Assembly (NCBI RefSeq): GCF_014696385.1
Contig: NZ_JACJQB010000024.1
Location: forward strand, 1-55,358
Origin: Pseudanabaena mucicola FACHB-723
Lineage (GTDB): Bacteria; Cyanobacteriota; Cyanobacteriia; Pseudanabaenales; Pseudanabaenaceae
DNA: 55,358 nucleotides
Direction: 5' to 3'
Shown here: in pieces, positions 1-8,843 of the stretch
How positions within the stretch are numbered: the stretch's first letter is position 1
Layout of the letters: the number at the start of each line of letters is the position of its first letter
Made by a program: the position numbers and the translations under genes
Notes under the pieces: generated by a model
What the model saw: the letters and a program-made list of their open reading frames with translations, nothing else
Database searches by the model: none
Told to the model about the DNA's origin: nothing

Positions 1-2
1 TT

Positions 3-446
3 CCCTATGCTTGGCAAGAGAAAGGGACGGGTTTAAGCTTACCCAGTCAACGCAGTAAGAGGTTAAATGTCGTGGGTTTGATGAATCGAAACAATGACTT
101 ATCTGCTTATGTTTTTGAACGCAGTATCACCAGTGCAGTCATTCTCGCTTGTATCGATGACTTTGCTCGTCAATCTACCAAGCCAACAGTGATTGTTATG
201 GATAAAGCCTCTATTCATACCAGTCAAATGATTCAAGAGAAATTAGAGCAGTGGAAGAACCAGCAAGTTGAGATTTTCCAGTTACCCCCTTATAGTCCCC
301 AGTTGAACTTGATTGAAATTTTGTGGCGTTTCATGAAGTATGAGTGGATTGAACTCAATGCATATGAATCTTGGGAAAGTTTAGTCTCTTATGTTGAAAA
401 AGTTCTTCGAGACTTTGGTTCAACTTATGTAATTAATTTTGCTTAG
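3..446 (+). mobile_element. IS630-family transposase, C-terminal part
   Basis: The reading frame is open from the window edge, so the N-terminus lies outside. The visible part holds the second DDE aspartate in VIVMDKASIHTS and the family signature LPPYSPQLNLIEILW with the final catalytic Glu, followed by the usual C-terminus ending INFA. This is a cut-and-paste transposase that normally targets TA. The C-terminal half looks intact; whether the whole element is complete cannot be judged. No clear right inverted repeat was identified after the stop, and another open frame begins three bases later, so the end of the element may be eroded or lie very close to the stop. Confidence 0.85.
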
Positions 447-448
447 CT

Positions 449-550
449 ACTTATAAGGTAATTGCTATTGACCAAAGAACAGAAAAAATTGGAACAGGCT
501 GGATTAATAGCACAGCTCTTTTAGAACAACAACTAAAATTGCACAAGTGA
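449..550 (+). pseudogene. Possible 3' remnant of a gene interrupted by the IS630 element
   Basis: A 33-codon open frame without a start begins three bases after the transposase stop. It reads TYKVIAIDQRTEKIGTGW and continues to a TGA at 548-550 that overlaps the start of the next gene. The overlap with a following ATG is typical of operon partners, which suggests that this is the tail of a protein-coding gene separated from its 5' part by the insertion. The parent gene is not recognised. It could also be chance read-through of non-coding sequence. Confidence 0.3.
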
Positions 551-855
551 TGTACATGCTGCATAATTTAGCCAATGAGCTAGAAGATGTATTGGTGGAG
601 AATTCGCAAAGGATTGTGGAAAATTTCTTCCAGAATTTGATTGAGTCCATCAAGAAGACAGAATATTATTGCGAACTCTATCGCCTACTGGGGAATGATG
701 GTGGCATTGAAGCACGTTTAGAAAAGCTTGCCATCACGGCAACTGATACGTTAGTCAATGAAGCCAGAAGGCACTGGACAGCTAAATCGCGATCGACGTA
801 TTTTCGTCTTTTTTGTCGTCATGTAATGGGCGTTTCAGCACCTAACCCCGATTAA
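550..855 (+). CDS. Hypothetical protein, ~101 aa
   Basis: A small, mainly helical, charged protein with no motif I recognise (MYMLHNLANELEDVL at the start, ending GVSAPNPD). The frame can also begin at GTG 547; ATG 550 is preferred because it overlaps the stop of the preceding open frame (positions 548-550) in a translational-coupling arrangement. No signal peptide or membrane segment is visible. It sits between an IS630 transposase and the SGNH-like gene. The composition (HIP1 half site, ordinary codon use) looks native rather than transferred. The function is unknown. Confidence 0.5.
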   Translation: MYMLHNLANELEDVLVENSQRIVENFFQNLIESIKKTEYYCELYRLLGNDGGIEARLEKLAITATDTLVNEARRHWTAKSRSTYFRLFCRHVMGVSAPNPD

Positions 856-932
856 CTGACCAATAACTTAAAGTCATTGCCCCGCATCTGCACTCACCAC
901 GTAGCTGTATTTAGCCTAGCGATATTTTTGGG

Positions 933-962
933 CAATGCAAGAAAAAACATTTTTTTGCATTG
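933..962. repeat. AT-rich hairpin between small ORF and SGNH gene
   Basis: CAATGCAA at 933-940 pairs with TTGCATTG at 955-962, and the A and T runs between them pair further with one bulged base. It lies 78 bases after the stop of the 101-aa gene and may end its transcript. The downstream T run is short, so the terminator role is uncertain. Confidence 0.4.
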
Positions 963-1024
963 TTTTGAGGCGGCTGTGCTAACCTTGTAGCAAATTTTTA
1001 TCCTGCTAACTGCCTCAAACCCGA

Positions 1025-3130
1025 ATGGAAACAACATCTTTAGATGCAAATCCAATTACCACAAACCCTAAACATAATTCAAAAGAGGAATCTAACTTCA
1101 ATCTAGAAGAGATCCATCGTCTGAATAATGTCATCAACAATGCAAATATTAATGTAAATATTCCTATTCCCAATGTGGTTAGTAAATTTGAATTTGGGCA
1201 GGACGGAGCAACTACCACTTTCGCAGAAGGTCTAGCAGGACTAAAACTTTCCCATAGTAAGCAAAAAGGCGACTGTTTATATCTCTATAGCAAAGACCGT
1301 GAGGTAAATGCAGCGACCACAATTTTAGAAGCGATCGCCCCCAATACTCAGGATTTAGAGAGTTCCATCCTATACTCAGAAGGTATTCATCGACTGAAGT
1401 TGCATGGCAATGATTGGGCGCTAGGACTAGACTTACCAATTACGCAGTCAGCAATTGTGGCAACCGAAATTATTGCCGCCATCCTGACCACCTTTCGCCA
1501 AGAATCACAGCTAGTTCCTAAACTCGCACAAACCAAACTCAAGCTGTTACTCCAAAATAATTGCTTGAATTTACTCTGTGAAACTCCCGTCGCAATTTTG
1601 CAAGCGGAGATCGCGTTGCCAATGCTCAATACCTTACGAACGCTGCGAGCTGCGGAATATTTTCAATCGGTCACAGTTTCTAGCCGCGTTATTGGGGAGA
1701 AAAAGCCGAGTTGGTCATTTGAAATTGATCTGTTAGCGATTGGGCAACCAGAACCAACTCTTGAGAGCGAACTCGACATTGATGAGAAAGCTAGTGAACT
1801 TGAACCTCAAGCAAAGGAAACAGTAAGTTACTCGTTTCAAGACTCTCTAGAATCGAAGTCTCAGTTATTCGCAATCTTGAAAGATATTTTCTATTTGCGT
1901 TGGCTCGGGCAGACCACACCAACCATGATTTCCTTACCCGCTTGTCTAGCAAGTTTGGCTCTAGGTATTGGAGTAACGGTTGCCATTGATCGCACTCTCA
2001 ACAGTTATAGACAGGTCGAACAACCTAATAAGTTGATCCTTGCTGACTCCAAAATTGATTTATCTGTCAATCAGGGGACAGAGGTTAAAGATGGAAAAGT
2101 CATCAATAAACCAACTCCTAACTTCAATATTGCTTTACTTAATGAGAAGCTATCCATTCTAGATTGGCAAACTAACAATAAAAAACAACCGCCCGATGTA
2201 TTGATTGTCGGTAGTTCTAGAGCGTTGCGTGGCATCGAGCCGCAAACATTAGAAACCGCACTCAATCAAAAAGGTTATCAAAACATTAGTGTCTTTAACT
2301 TTGGCATTGATGGCGCAACTGCCAAAGTAGTGAATGTGCAACTTACCGAGATTCTATCTCGCCCTCAGTTACCCAAAATGATTATTTGGGCAGATGGTCT
2401 GCGAGCCTTTAACAGTAGTCGCAATGATATTACCTACGATGAAATCACAACTTCGGTGGGTTATAAACAATTGCAGGAAAGTCTCAAAAACAACAATCAG
2501 CCCATACCCACCAAGGCGATCGCAACTGAGTCCCCCTCCACCGATCTGATTACGCAATCTTTTTCATCACTATTGACAAGCCTATCGCATCGACAGGAAG
2601 TACGCACAGCCTTAGTCAAGAAGTTCGATCGCAACACACAGATGCTCAGCAATAGCGAAGCTTTAGTTGCGGCAACAATGCCAAGCACCGTAACTGCCCT
2701 TGACATCAAAGGGTTTGTAGCCTTTGATGTCACCTTTGATCCCAATACTTATTTTCAAAAATTTCCACAAGTACCAGGAGATTATGATCTCGACTATCGC
2801 AACTTTGAAGCCAGTGGCAATCAGTTCGATGCCTTTAGCAATGTCATTGAGTTTTGTCGTCGTAATAATATTACGCTTTTGGTTGTGAATATGCCCCTAC
2901 ATAGAAGCTATCTCGATAGCATTCGGACTAACTATGAGGCAATTTTTAATAGCAAGATGAAGGAACTTGCTCTAAGAGAAGGATTTACCTATTTAGATCT
3001 TTCCCAAACTATTCAAAATCAAGCAGAACTATTTTCCGATCCCAGTCACCTCAATCAAAAAGGTGCGGTTGCGATCGCAAAATTAATTGCCCAGAATCCC
3101 AAAATTCCTTGGCAAAAACTAAGTAAGTAG
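1025..3130 (+). CDS. SGNH-hydrolase-like membrane protein (DUF1574-like) upstream of pilB
   Basis: A 701-aa protein in two parts. Residues 1-290 are soluble with no recognised fold. One hydrophobic segment at about 300-323 is followed by an SGNH/AlgX-like domain: a nucleophile motif VGSSRAL near residue 395, FNFGIDGA near 425, and a closing DPSHLNQKG near 671 supplying the Asp and His of a Ser-His-Asp triad. Such domains act as esterases or O-acetyltransferases on envelope glycans. The cytoplasmic N-part followed by one membrane helix suggests that the SGNH domain faces the periplasm. It is co-directional with pilB 192 bases downstream; whether it belongs to the pilus pathway is an inference. 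Substrate unknown. Confidence 0.65.
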   Translation: METTSLDANPITTNPKHNSKEESNFNLEEIHRLNNVINNANINVNIPIPNVVSKFEFGQDGATTTFAEGLAGLKLSHSKQKGDCLYLYSKDREVNAATTILEAIAPNTQDLESSILYSEGIHRLKLHGNDWALGLDLPITQSAIVATEIIAAILTTFRQESQLVPKLAQTKLKLLLQNNCLNLLCETPVAILQAEIALPMLNTLRTLRAAEYFQSVTVSSRVIGEKKPSWSFEIDLLAIGQPEPTLESELDIDEKASELEPQAKETVSYSFQDSLESKSQLFAILKDIFYLRWLGQTTPTMISLPACLASLALGIGVTVAIDRTLNSYRQVEQPNKLILADSKIDLSVNQGTEVKDGKVINKPTPNFNIALLNEKLSILDWQTNNKKQPPDVLIVGSSRALRGIEPQTLETALNQKGYQNISVFNFGIDGATAKVVNVQLTEILSRPQLPKMIIWADGLRAFNSSRNDITYDEITTSVGYKQLQESLKNNNQPIPTKAIATESPSTDLITQSFSSLLTSLSHRQEVRTALVKKFDRNTQMLSNSEALVAATMPSTVTALDIKGFVAFDVTFDPNTYFQKFPQVPGDYDLDYRNFEASGNQFDAFSNVIEFCRRNNITLLVVNMPLHRSYLDSIRTNYEAIFNSKMKELALREGFTYLDLSQTIQNQAELFSDPSHLNQKGAVAIAKLIAQNPKIPWQKLSK

Positions 3131-3322
3131 GAACTTGAAGCCACCCAAAGGCTGCAACTCAAATTTTTGATTTATTTTGTAAAAAATTTGTAAAAACTAT
3201 GAAACACTTGTGCTATTTTTGCCCAATATCGCTGTACAAACAGCTATGATCTGCTTACATTGCTTTGCGATCGCAAAGCTCTCATCGGAATCGGGTAAAG
3301 AACTCTTAGGAACACTTGGGCT

Positions 3323-5335
3323 ATGAATACATCAGATCAAGCGCCAACCACTGCATCTAGCAGAAATAGAACCAAAGCACTGGCAAAACGGGGAGGTCGC
3401 ACCCCCTTTGAAAGCAAATTAATTCAAGCAGGACATGCCACCTCAGACCAGTTTGATCGTGCCGTCAAAGATAGTCAGGAACAAAACATACCCTTTCTCA
3501 ATGTCCTAGAGCAAATCTTGGGGCAGCACCTCGCTCCCGACATTACCCGCTATTACAAACGCCAACAACTTTTCGAGCTAAGAGTTTTATACGGCATTGA
3601 ACCAATTGATCCTGATGTAGAAGTTGATAAATTTGACATTCCCACCCTCAGTGCCGTCCTCGATTCCAACATCATTCCCATCTCCACCTGCCGAGAGTTA
3701 GAGGTATTGCCCCTCTTCAAGACGGAAAACAGTATCACCGTAGCCATTGTTTCTCCAGACAGCTACAAAGTTCAAGACGAACTTGCTCGTCTACTCAAGA
3801 ATGTCACGTTAGTAAGACGGGTAATTGCCCGTGAAGACTTTCATCGCATCTTCGACAGCATTATCCAATTTCAAATCGATAAAAGCTCAAAAGCAGAAGG
3901 AGCAATTAGCGATGAAGATCTCCAAGTTAAAGATGATGTATTTGGTGAAGATATTGCTGACGGAGACCAAGGGGATGAACTCATGGTTGGCGGCGAAAAC
4001 TCCGCCCCAATCATTAGCTTAGTTGACAAAATTCTCGTCAGAGCGCTGAAAGAGGGATGCTCAGATATTCACATCGAACCACAGGAAAAAGACCTCTGCA
4101 TCCGTTTACGCAAAGATGGGGTACTCCGAGAATATTTCTTCCTAAGTGAGAATAAGCGTTTACCCAAAAACATCATTAATGCGGTAATCTCGCGCTTTAA
4201 GATTATTTCTAACCTGAATATTGCCGAAAAACGAGTTCCCCAAGACGGTAAACTCAAGCGAAACTTCCAAGGTCGCCGCGTAGACTTTCGGGTTAACACC
4301 TGTCCTACCCAAAACGGCGAAAAGATCTGCTTACGGATTCTCGACAACTCTAATACGCAACTCGGCTTAAACAAACTGATCAGCGATCCTGAAAGCTTGG
4401 AGCTAATGCAGAGCTTTGCCAAACGTCCCTACGGATTAATTTTGGTAACGGGACCAACGGGTTCAGGTAAAACTACAACCCTATACTCTACCCTCGCTGA
4501 ATGTAATGATCCCGGCATTAATATCAGTACCGCCGAAGATCCCGTTGAATATAACCTCCCCGGATTGACTCAATGCCAAGTGCTGCGCGAAAAGGGGATG
4601 ACCTTTGCGAGTATTCTTCGCGCTTTCTTACGCCAAGATCCTGACGTAATCTTAGTTGGGGAAACGCGAGATGCCGAAACTGCCAAAACTGCGATCGAGG
4701 CGGCTCTCACAGGTCACTTAGTGCTGACCACCCTCCACACTAACGATGCACCTAGCAGCATTGCCCGTCTTGAAGAAATGGGTGTAGAACCATTCATGGC
4801 AAGCACCTCAATTATCGGCGTACTCGCCCAGCGTTTACTCCGTCGTGTTTGCGACAACTGCCGCATTCCCTACAATCCCAATCAAGACGAACTCGATCGC
4901 TTTGGTTTACCGAGCAGCGATCTGCAAAAAACCTTCTACCGTGCCAATATCGTCAATCGCGAAGCAATGCTCCCCGGACAACGAGTTTGTCCTAAATGTA
5001 ATGGCTCTGGATACAAGGGACGTGCAGGGGTCTACGAAATCATGAAGATGACGGAGCGCTTGCAAAGTGCCATTAATAAAGGCGCAACCACCGAGGTAAT
5101 CAAAGAGATTGCGGTACAGGAAGGGATGAAAACGCTTATGGCTTATGCCTTTGACCTAGTTCGCGAAGGTGCAACGACCCTCGACGAGGTACTGCGAGTT
5201 GTCTACACCGATAAAGGTCGAGAAGCCGAAGAACGCGCCCGCCGTGGCAAGGGCTTGGAATGTGACAACTGCGATGCGATGCTAACCCCCGAAACAGTGG
5301 AATGTCCGTACTGTACTACCCCTCGAAGTTTCTAG
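3323..5335 (+). CDS. pilB: Type IV pilus extension ATPase PilB
   Basis: Cytoplasmic hexameric ATPase that powers pilus assembly, at 670 aa the usual cyanobacterial length. An N-terminal MshEN-like region (about 40-180) precedes the GspE/PilB core. Walker A GPTGSGKTTT is near residues 377-386, the Asp and His boxes follow, and Walker B lies in DPDVILVGETRD. The tetracysteine metal site of extension ATPases is present (CDNC near 509, CPKC near 556). Unusually the protein ends in a second Cys4 pair, CDNC near 647 and CPYC near 661, a zinc-ribbon-like tail. It is followed by pilT and pilC in the standard cyanobacterial order. Confidence 0.96.
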   Translation: MNTSDQAPTTASSRNRTKALAKRGGRTPFESKLIQAGHATSDQFDRAVKDSQEQNIPFLNVLEQILGQHLAPDITRYYKRQQLFELRVLYGIEPIDPDVEVDKFDIPTLSAVLDSNIIPISTCRELEVLPLFKTENSITVAIVSPDSYKVQDELARLLKNVTLVRRVIAREDFHRIFDSIIQFQIDKSSKAEGAISDEDLQVKDDVFGEDIADGDQGDELMVGGENSAPIISLVDKILVRALKEGCSDIHIEPQEKDLCIRLRKDGVLREYFFLSENKRLPKNIINAVISRFKIISNLNIAEKRVPQDGKLKRNFQGRRVDFRVNTCPTQNGEKICLRILDNSNTQLGLNKLISDPESLELMQSFAKRPYGLILVTGPTGSGKTTTLYSTLAECNDPGINISTAEDPVEYNLPGLTQCQVLREKGMTFASILRAFLRQDPDVILVGETRDAETAKTAIEAALTGHLVLTTLHTNDAPSSIARLEEMGVEPFMASTSIIGVLAQRLLRRVCDNCRIPYNPNQDELDRFGLPSSDLQKTFYRANIVNREAMLPGQRVCPKCNGSGYKGRAGVYEIMKMTERLQSAINKGATTEVIKEIAVQEGMKTLMAYAFDLVREGATTLDEVLRVVYTDKGREAEERARRGKGLECDNCDAMLTPETVECPYCTTPRSF

Positions 5336-5370
5336 ACCCAGAAATTTCTAGACTTTCAGGATCATTTTGT

Positions 5371-5395
5371 AAAACTATCTTGATTAGGTAGTTTT
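5371..5395 (+). repeat. Weak hairpin between pilB and pilT
   Basis: AAAACTA at 5371-5377 pairs with TAGTTTT at 5389-5395 around an 11-base loop. The stem is short and AT-rich, so it may attenuate or stabilise the transcript between pilB and pilT rather than end it. Confidence 0.3.
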
Positions 5396-5454
5396 ATGGG
5401 CTAGATAGGGAAACATTCATTTATTTAAGATTAGTTTTAGGAGAATCAATCGCT

Positions 5455-6615
5455 ATGGTAATGGACTACATCATTGAAGACCTAATGGAAGAGGTCGTAG
5501 AGCGTAAAGGTTCTGACCTCCATATTTCCGCAGGGCTACCCCCTTACATTCGCGTCAACGGTCATCTGACACGCACCGATCGCGATCCTCTGACACCAGA
5601 GGAATGTCAGCGCTTGATTTTTGCCATGCTTAATAACAACCAACGCAAGACCCTAGAGCAAACGTGGGAATTGGACTGCTCCTATGGTGTCAAGGGCTTA
5701 GCCAGATTTCGGGTCAATGTTTACAAGGATCGCGGAACCTATGCCGCTTGCTTACGCGCATTATCTTCTAAGATTCCTGACATGGACGATCTCAACTTAC
5801 CGCCAATTGTGCGTGAGCTGAGCGAAAAGCCTCGTGGACTGGTATTGGTGACCGGGCCTACAGGTTCAGGCAAAACCACGACCTTGGCAGCAATGATCCA
5901 GACGATCAATAAAACCCGTGCTGAGCATATTCTCACCGTGGAAGACCCGATCGAGTTTGTCTATGAATCGGTAAAGAGCGTCATCCACCAACGCCAAGTT
6001 GGGGAGGATACCAAAACCTTTGCTAATGCTCTTAGAGCAGCTCTAAGAGAAGACCCTGATGTTATTCTCGTGGGTGAAATGCGAGATCTAGAAACGATTC
6101 AGTTAGCGGTATCCGCCGCCGAGACAGGTCACCTTGTGTTCGGCACATTGCACACTAGTTCGGCATCCCAAACCGTTGACAGAATTGTTGATGTATTTCC
6201 ACCAGAGCAACAGGGACAAATTCGGGTACAACTGTCAAATTCACTAGTGGCAGTATTAAGTCAAACCTTAGTCCAACGACATAATCCACAACCAGGACAA
6301 TTTGGTCGGGTGATGGCGCAGGAAATTATGATCGTTACTCCTGCGATCGCAAACTTGATTCGCGAAGGTAAAACCGCCCAGATGTATGGCTTTATCCAAA
6401 CAGGTGGCAAAGAGTCGATGCAAACCCTTGAGTCAATTTTGGCAAAGCTATATTTAGACGGAGACATTACCTTTGAAGCGGCGATGTCCAAGACCTCTCG
6501 CCCTGAAGAGTTACTACGTGTAGTTGGTCCAAATCCTGCCCCTGTGATGAAACGCAAGAATGCTGCCGACATGCGATCGCCAGATATGATCAAATCGCGA
6601 TCAATCAGCGGCTAA
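5455..6615 (+). CDS. pilT: Type IV pilus retraction ATPase PilT
   Basis: A 386-aa ATPase that drives pilus retraction and so twitching motility and often natural transformation. It has the N-terminal PAS-like part (KGSDLHISAGLPPYIRVNG), Walker A GPTGSGKTTT near 133-142, Walker B in DPDVILVGEMRD, and the PilT-specific AIRNLIRE-like stretch seen here as AIANLIREGKT. The C-terminus is extended by roughly 30 basic residues. An AGGAG at 5439-5443 lies 11 bases before ATG 5455, supporting this start over ATG 5461. It lies between pilB and pilC as in other cyanobacteria, probably one operon. Confidence 0.96.
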   Translation: MVMDYIIEDLMEEVVERKGSDLHISAGLPPYIRVNGHLTRTDRDPLTPEECQRLIFAMLNNNQRKTLEQTWELDCSYGVKGLARFRVNVYKDRGTYAACLRALSSKIPDMDDLNLPPIVRELSEKPRGLVLVTGPTGSGKTTTLAAMIQTINKTRAEHILTVEDPIEFVYESVKSVIHQRQVGEDTKTFANALRAALREDPDVILVGEMRDLETIQLAVSAAETGHLVFGTLHTSSASQTVDRIVDVFPPEQQGQIRVQLSNSLVAVLSQTLVQRHNPQPGQFGRVMAQEIMIVTPAIANLIREGKTAQMYGFIQTGGKESMQTLESILAKLYLDGDITFEAAMSKTSRPEELLRVVGPNPAPVMKRKNAADMRSPDMIKSRSISG

Positions 6616-6677
6616 CCCTTGTCTTACATCTGTTGCGACCAATTTCTAAACATAGCTCCGATTAAAGAGGTGTAAAA

Positions 6678-7892
6678 ATGGCAAAGTTTAAAGGAAATTT
6701 AAAAGACATCAAGGGTAATGCCGTTCAGCAAGTCATGGTGGCTGAGTCGGTCAAAGAAGCTCGCGATACTTGGCGACAAAAGGGCTTTGTGGTGCAGGAT
6801 ATCAAGGAGGTAAAAAGCGGCTTTGACATGTCGCAATTCTCTTTATCACTGCAAAAAGTCACGGTCAAGGACTTAGCACTATTCTCGCGTCAGTTGGCAA
6901 CCCTTGTTAATGCAGGTGTGTCGATGGTGCGCGGATTAGGAGTCATGGTCGATCAATGTGCCAATCCGAAGCTAAAAATAGCGCTGACTGAGGTACTTGA
7001 TGATGTCCAACAGGGGACTAACTTTTCTGATGCGCTGCGTAAGCACCCAAAAGTATTTGACAAGTTGTACTGTGCGATGGTGCAAGCTGGAGAAACGGGT
7101 GGTGTGCTTGATGATGTTCTTTCCCGTTTAGCAACTCTTCTAGAAGATTCGGCAAGATTGAATAACCAGATTAAATCAGCGATGACCTATCCGATTGTGG
7201 TTAGCTCGATCGCAGTTTTGATCTTCTTGGCGATGTGTATTTTCATCATTCCTGTATTCGATGGCGTATTTAAGAGCTTAGGTGGTGAATTGCCAGCATT
7301 TACCCAGATATTGGTCAATATCAGTAACTTTCTCAAGAGTCCATCGGTACTGATTATTCCTATCTCCATCTTTGCGATCGCATTTATTTACAACCGCGTT
7401 TATGCAACTCCTGCTGGCAAATTGTATCTTGACGGTGTGTTCTTGAAGTTGCCTTTGTTTGGTGATTTGGTGGTCAAAACTGCCGTAGCCAGATTTGCGC
7501 GTACCTTTGGTTCCCTCTCCAAGGCAGGTGTACCGATCCTGAGTTCCTTAGAAATTACGGCAGAAACCGCAGGAAATCTAGTGATTTCTAATGCGATCGA
7601 CTCTGCGCGTGAGGCGGTCAAAGAGGGTGGCCAAATCGCACCTGCAATGGAAAAGACGCAAGTATTCCCTGTCATGGCTTTGCAAATGGTCAGTATCGGT
7701 GAAGAAACTGGTGAAATCGACAAGATGTTGATGAAGGTAGCGGATTTTTATGAGAATGAAGTTGAAGAGGCTGTAAAAGCACTGACAAGTTTAATGGAAC
7801 CATTGATGATCGTTGTTCTAGGCGGCATGGTCGGTTCGATTATTGTTGGGATGTACTTACCGATCTTCTCGATTATGGACAAGATTAAGTAA
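6678..7892 (+). CDS. pilC: Type IV pilus inner-membrane platform protein PilC
   Basis: A 404-aa polytopic protein with two GspF domains. The first (about 70-190) contains LFSRQLATLVNAGV, the second (about 270-395) contains FARTFGSLSKAGVPIL, and each ends in MVSIGEETG-like text (QAGETGG; SIGEETGE). Membrane segments lie near 169-195, 220-242 and 372-395. PilC is the platform that couples the PilB/PilT motors to pilin assembly in the plasma membrane. AAGAGGTG just before the ATG is a good ribosome-binding site. It is the last gene of the pilB-pilT-pilC run and is followed by a strong terminator. Confidence 0.96.
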   Translation: MAKFKGNLKDIKGNAVQQVMVAESVKEARDTWRQKGFVVQDIKEVKSGFDMSQFSLSLQKVTVKDLALFSRQLATLVNAGVSMVRGLGVMVDQCANPKLKIALTEVLDDVQQGTNFSDALRKHPKVFDKLYCAMVQAGETGGVLDDVLSRLATLLEDSARLNNQIKSAMTYPIVVSSIAVLIFLAMCIFIIPVFDGVFKSLGGELPAFTQILVNISNFLKSPSVLIIPISIFAIAFIYNRVYATPAGKLYLDGVFLKLPLFGDLVVKTAVARFARTFGSLSKAGVPILSSLEITAETAGNLVISNAIDSAREAVKEGGQIAPAMEKTQVFPVMALQMVSIGEETGEIDKMLMKVADFYENEVEEAVKALTSLMEPLMIVVLGGMVGSIIVGMYLPIFSIMDKIK

Positions 7893-7910
7893 TCATAAAT
7901 CTTTCTAAAA

Positions 7911-7942
7911 GAGAGGGCGCTAAGCGCCCTCTCTTTTTTTTT
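7911..7942 (+). terminator. Rho-independent terminator after pilC
   Basis: A perfect 10-bp GC-rich stem (GAGAGGGCGC at 7911-7920 with its complement at 7924-7933), a TAA loop and nine T residues at 7934-7942. It ends the pil operon. The convergent miaA stop is at 7944, so the stem may also slow transcription from the other strand, though that side lacks a long T run. Confidence 0.95.
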
Positions 7943-7943
7943 G

Positions 7944-8840
7944 CTAAAGAAAGTTAAGTGATTGCTCCCAACTGCTGCCTGTAGATAACCAATGAATTGG
8001 CAAATTGCCATTACCAGATCCACGAAACCATGTGCGCTGACGTTTGGCAAACTGACAGGTATGTGTCACAGTCAGCGCTTTAGCTGTTTCCAAATCAATT
8101 TTATTTGCCAAATAATCAGACATTTCGCCATAGCCCAAGGTCTTTAATAGCGGCAAATCAGCACCATAACGCCTTTGTAAATCAAGAATTTCATCAAGCC
8201 AACCATGAGCCACCATTTGTTCGGTGCGATCGCAAACTAATTGTCGATAAACATCCAGATTTTCACAATCCAAACCAATCTGCACAATTGGATAACTCGG
8301 TGGTTGCTCGTACTGCTGTGCTGACAGGGGTTGCCCCGTCACATAAAACACCTCTAGCGATCGCAATGTTCTAATTTGATCATTAGCATGAATTTTGCTA
8401 GCGCCCACAGGATCAATCTGCTGCAAAACCTGATAGCAATAGTTTTGTCCTAATTGCTCAAATTGCGATCGCAATTCAGGCTGCGGCGCAACTCTAGGAA
8501 TTTTTAGCCCTGCGGTAATTGCCTTAATATACAAACCTGAACCACCGACTAAAATCGGTGTAACTCCCTCAGCATGAAACTTCGCTATTAAGGTTTGCGC
8601 CTGATCTTGATAATCCGCCAAGGTTAAAGTCTGATCAGGATCAATAATATCAATCAAATAATGGGGAATACCTTGTCTTTCGGCAACAGTTGGCTTTGCC
8701 GTCCCAATATCCAAATACCGATAAACTTGACGGGAATCAGCGCTGAGAATCGGGGAATTAAGATGTTTTGCGAGGGCAATCGCGAGGCTAGTCTTACCTG
8801 TCGCCGTTGCCCCGACAATCACAATTAAACCTGCGGTCAT
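7944..8840 (-). CDS. miaA: tRNA dimethylallyltransferase MiaA
   Basis: A 298-aa enzyme that transfers a dimethylallyl group to A37 of tRNAs reading UNN codons. The P-loop GATATGKTS lies near residues 9-17, followed by ILSADSRQVYRYLDIGTAKP, which carries the catalytic Asp-Ser region, and GGSGLYIKAI, all family hallmarks. It ends in the family's C-terminal QFAKRQRTWFRG motif. It is the last gene of the minus-strand run leuD-ferredoxin-SNase-miaA, only three bases after the SNase stop, so it is probably co-transcribed with them. Confidence 0.95.
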   Translation of the reverse strand: MTAGLIVIVGATATGKTSLAIALAKHLNSPILSADSRQVYRYLDIGTAKPTVAERQGIPHYLIDIIDPDQTLTLADYQDQAQTLIAKFHAEGVTPILVGGSGLYIKAITAGLKIPRVAPQPELRSQFEQLGQNYCYQVLQQIDPVGASKIHANDQIRTLRSLEVFYVTGQPLSAQQYEQPPSYPIVQIGLDCENLDVYRQLVCDRTEQMVAHGWLDEILDLQRRYGADLPLLKTLGYGEMSDYLANKIDLETAKALTVTHTCQFAKRQRTWFRGSGNGNLPIHWLSTGSSWEQSLNFL

Positions 8841-8843
8841 GGG

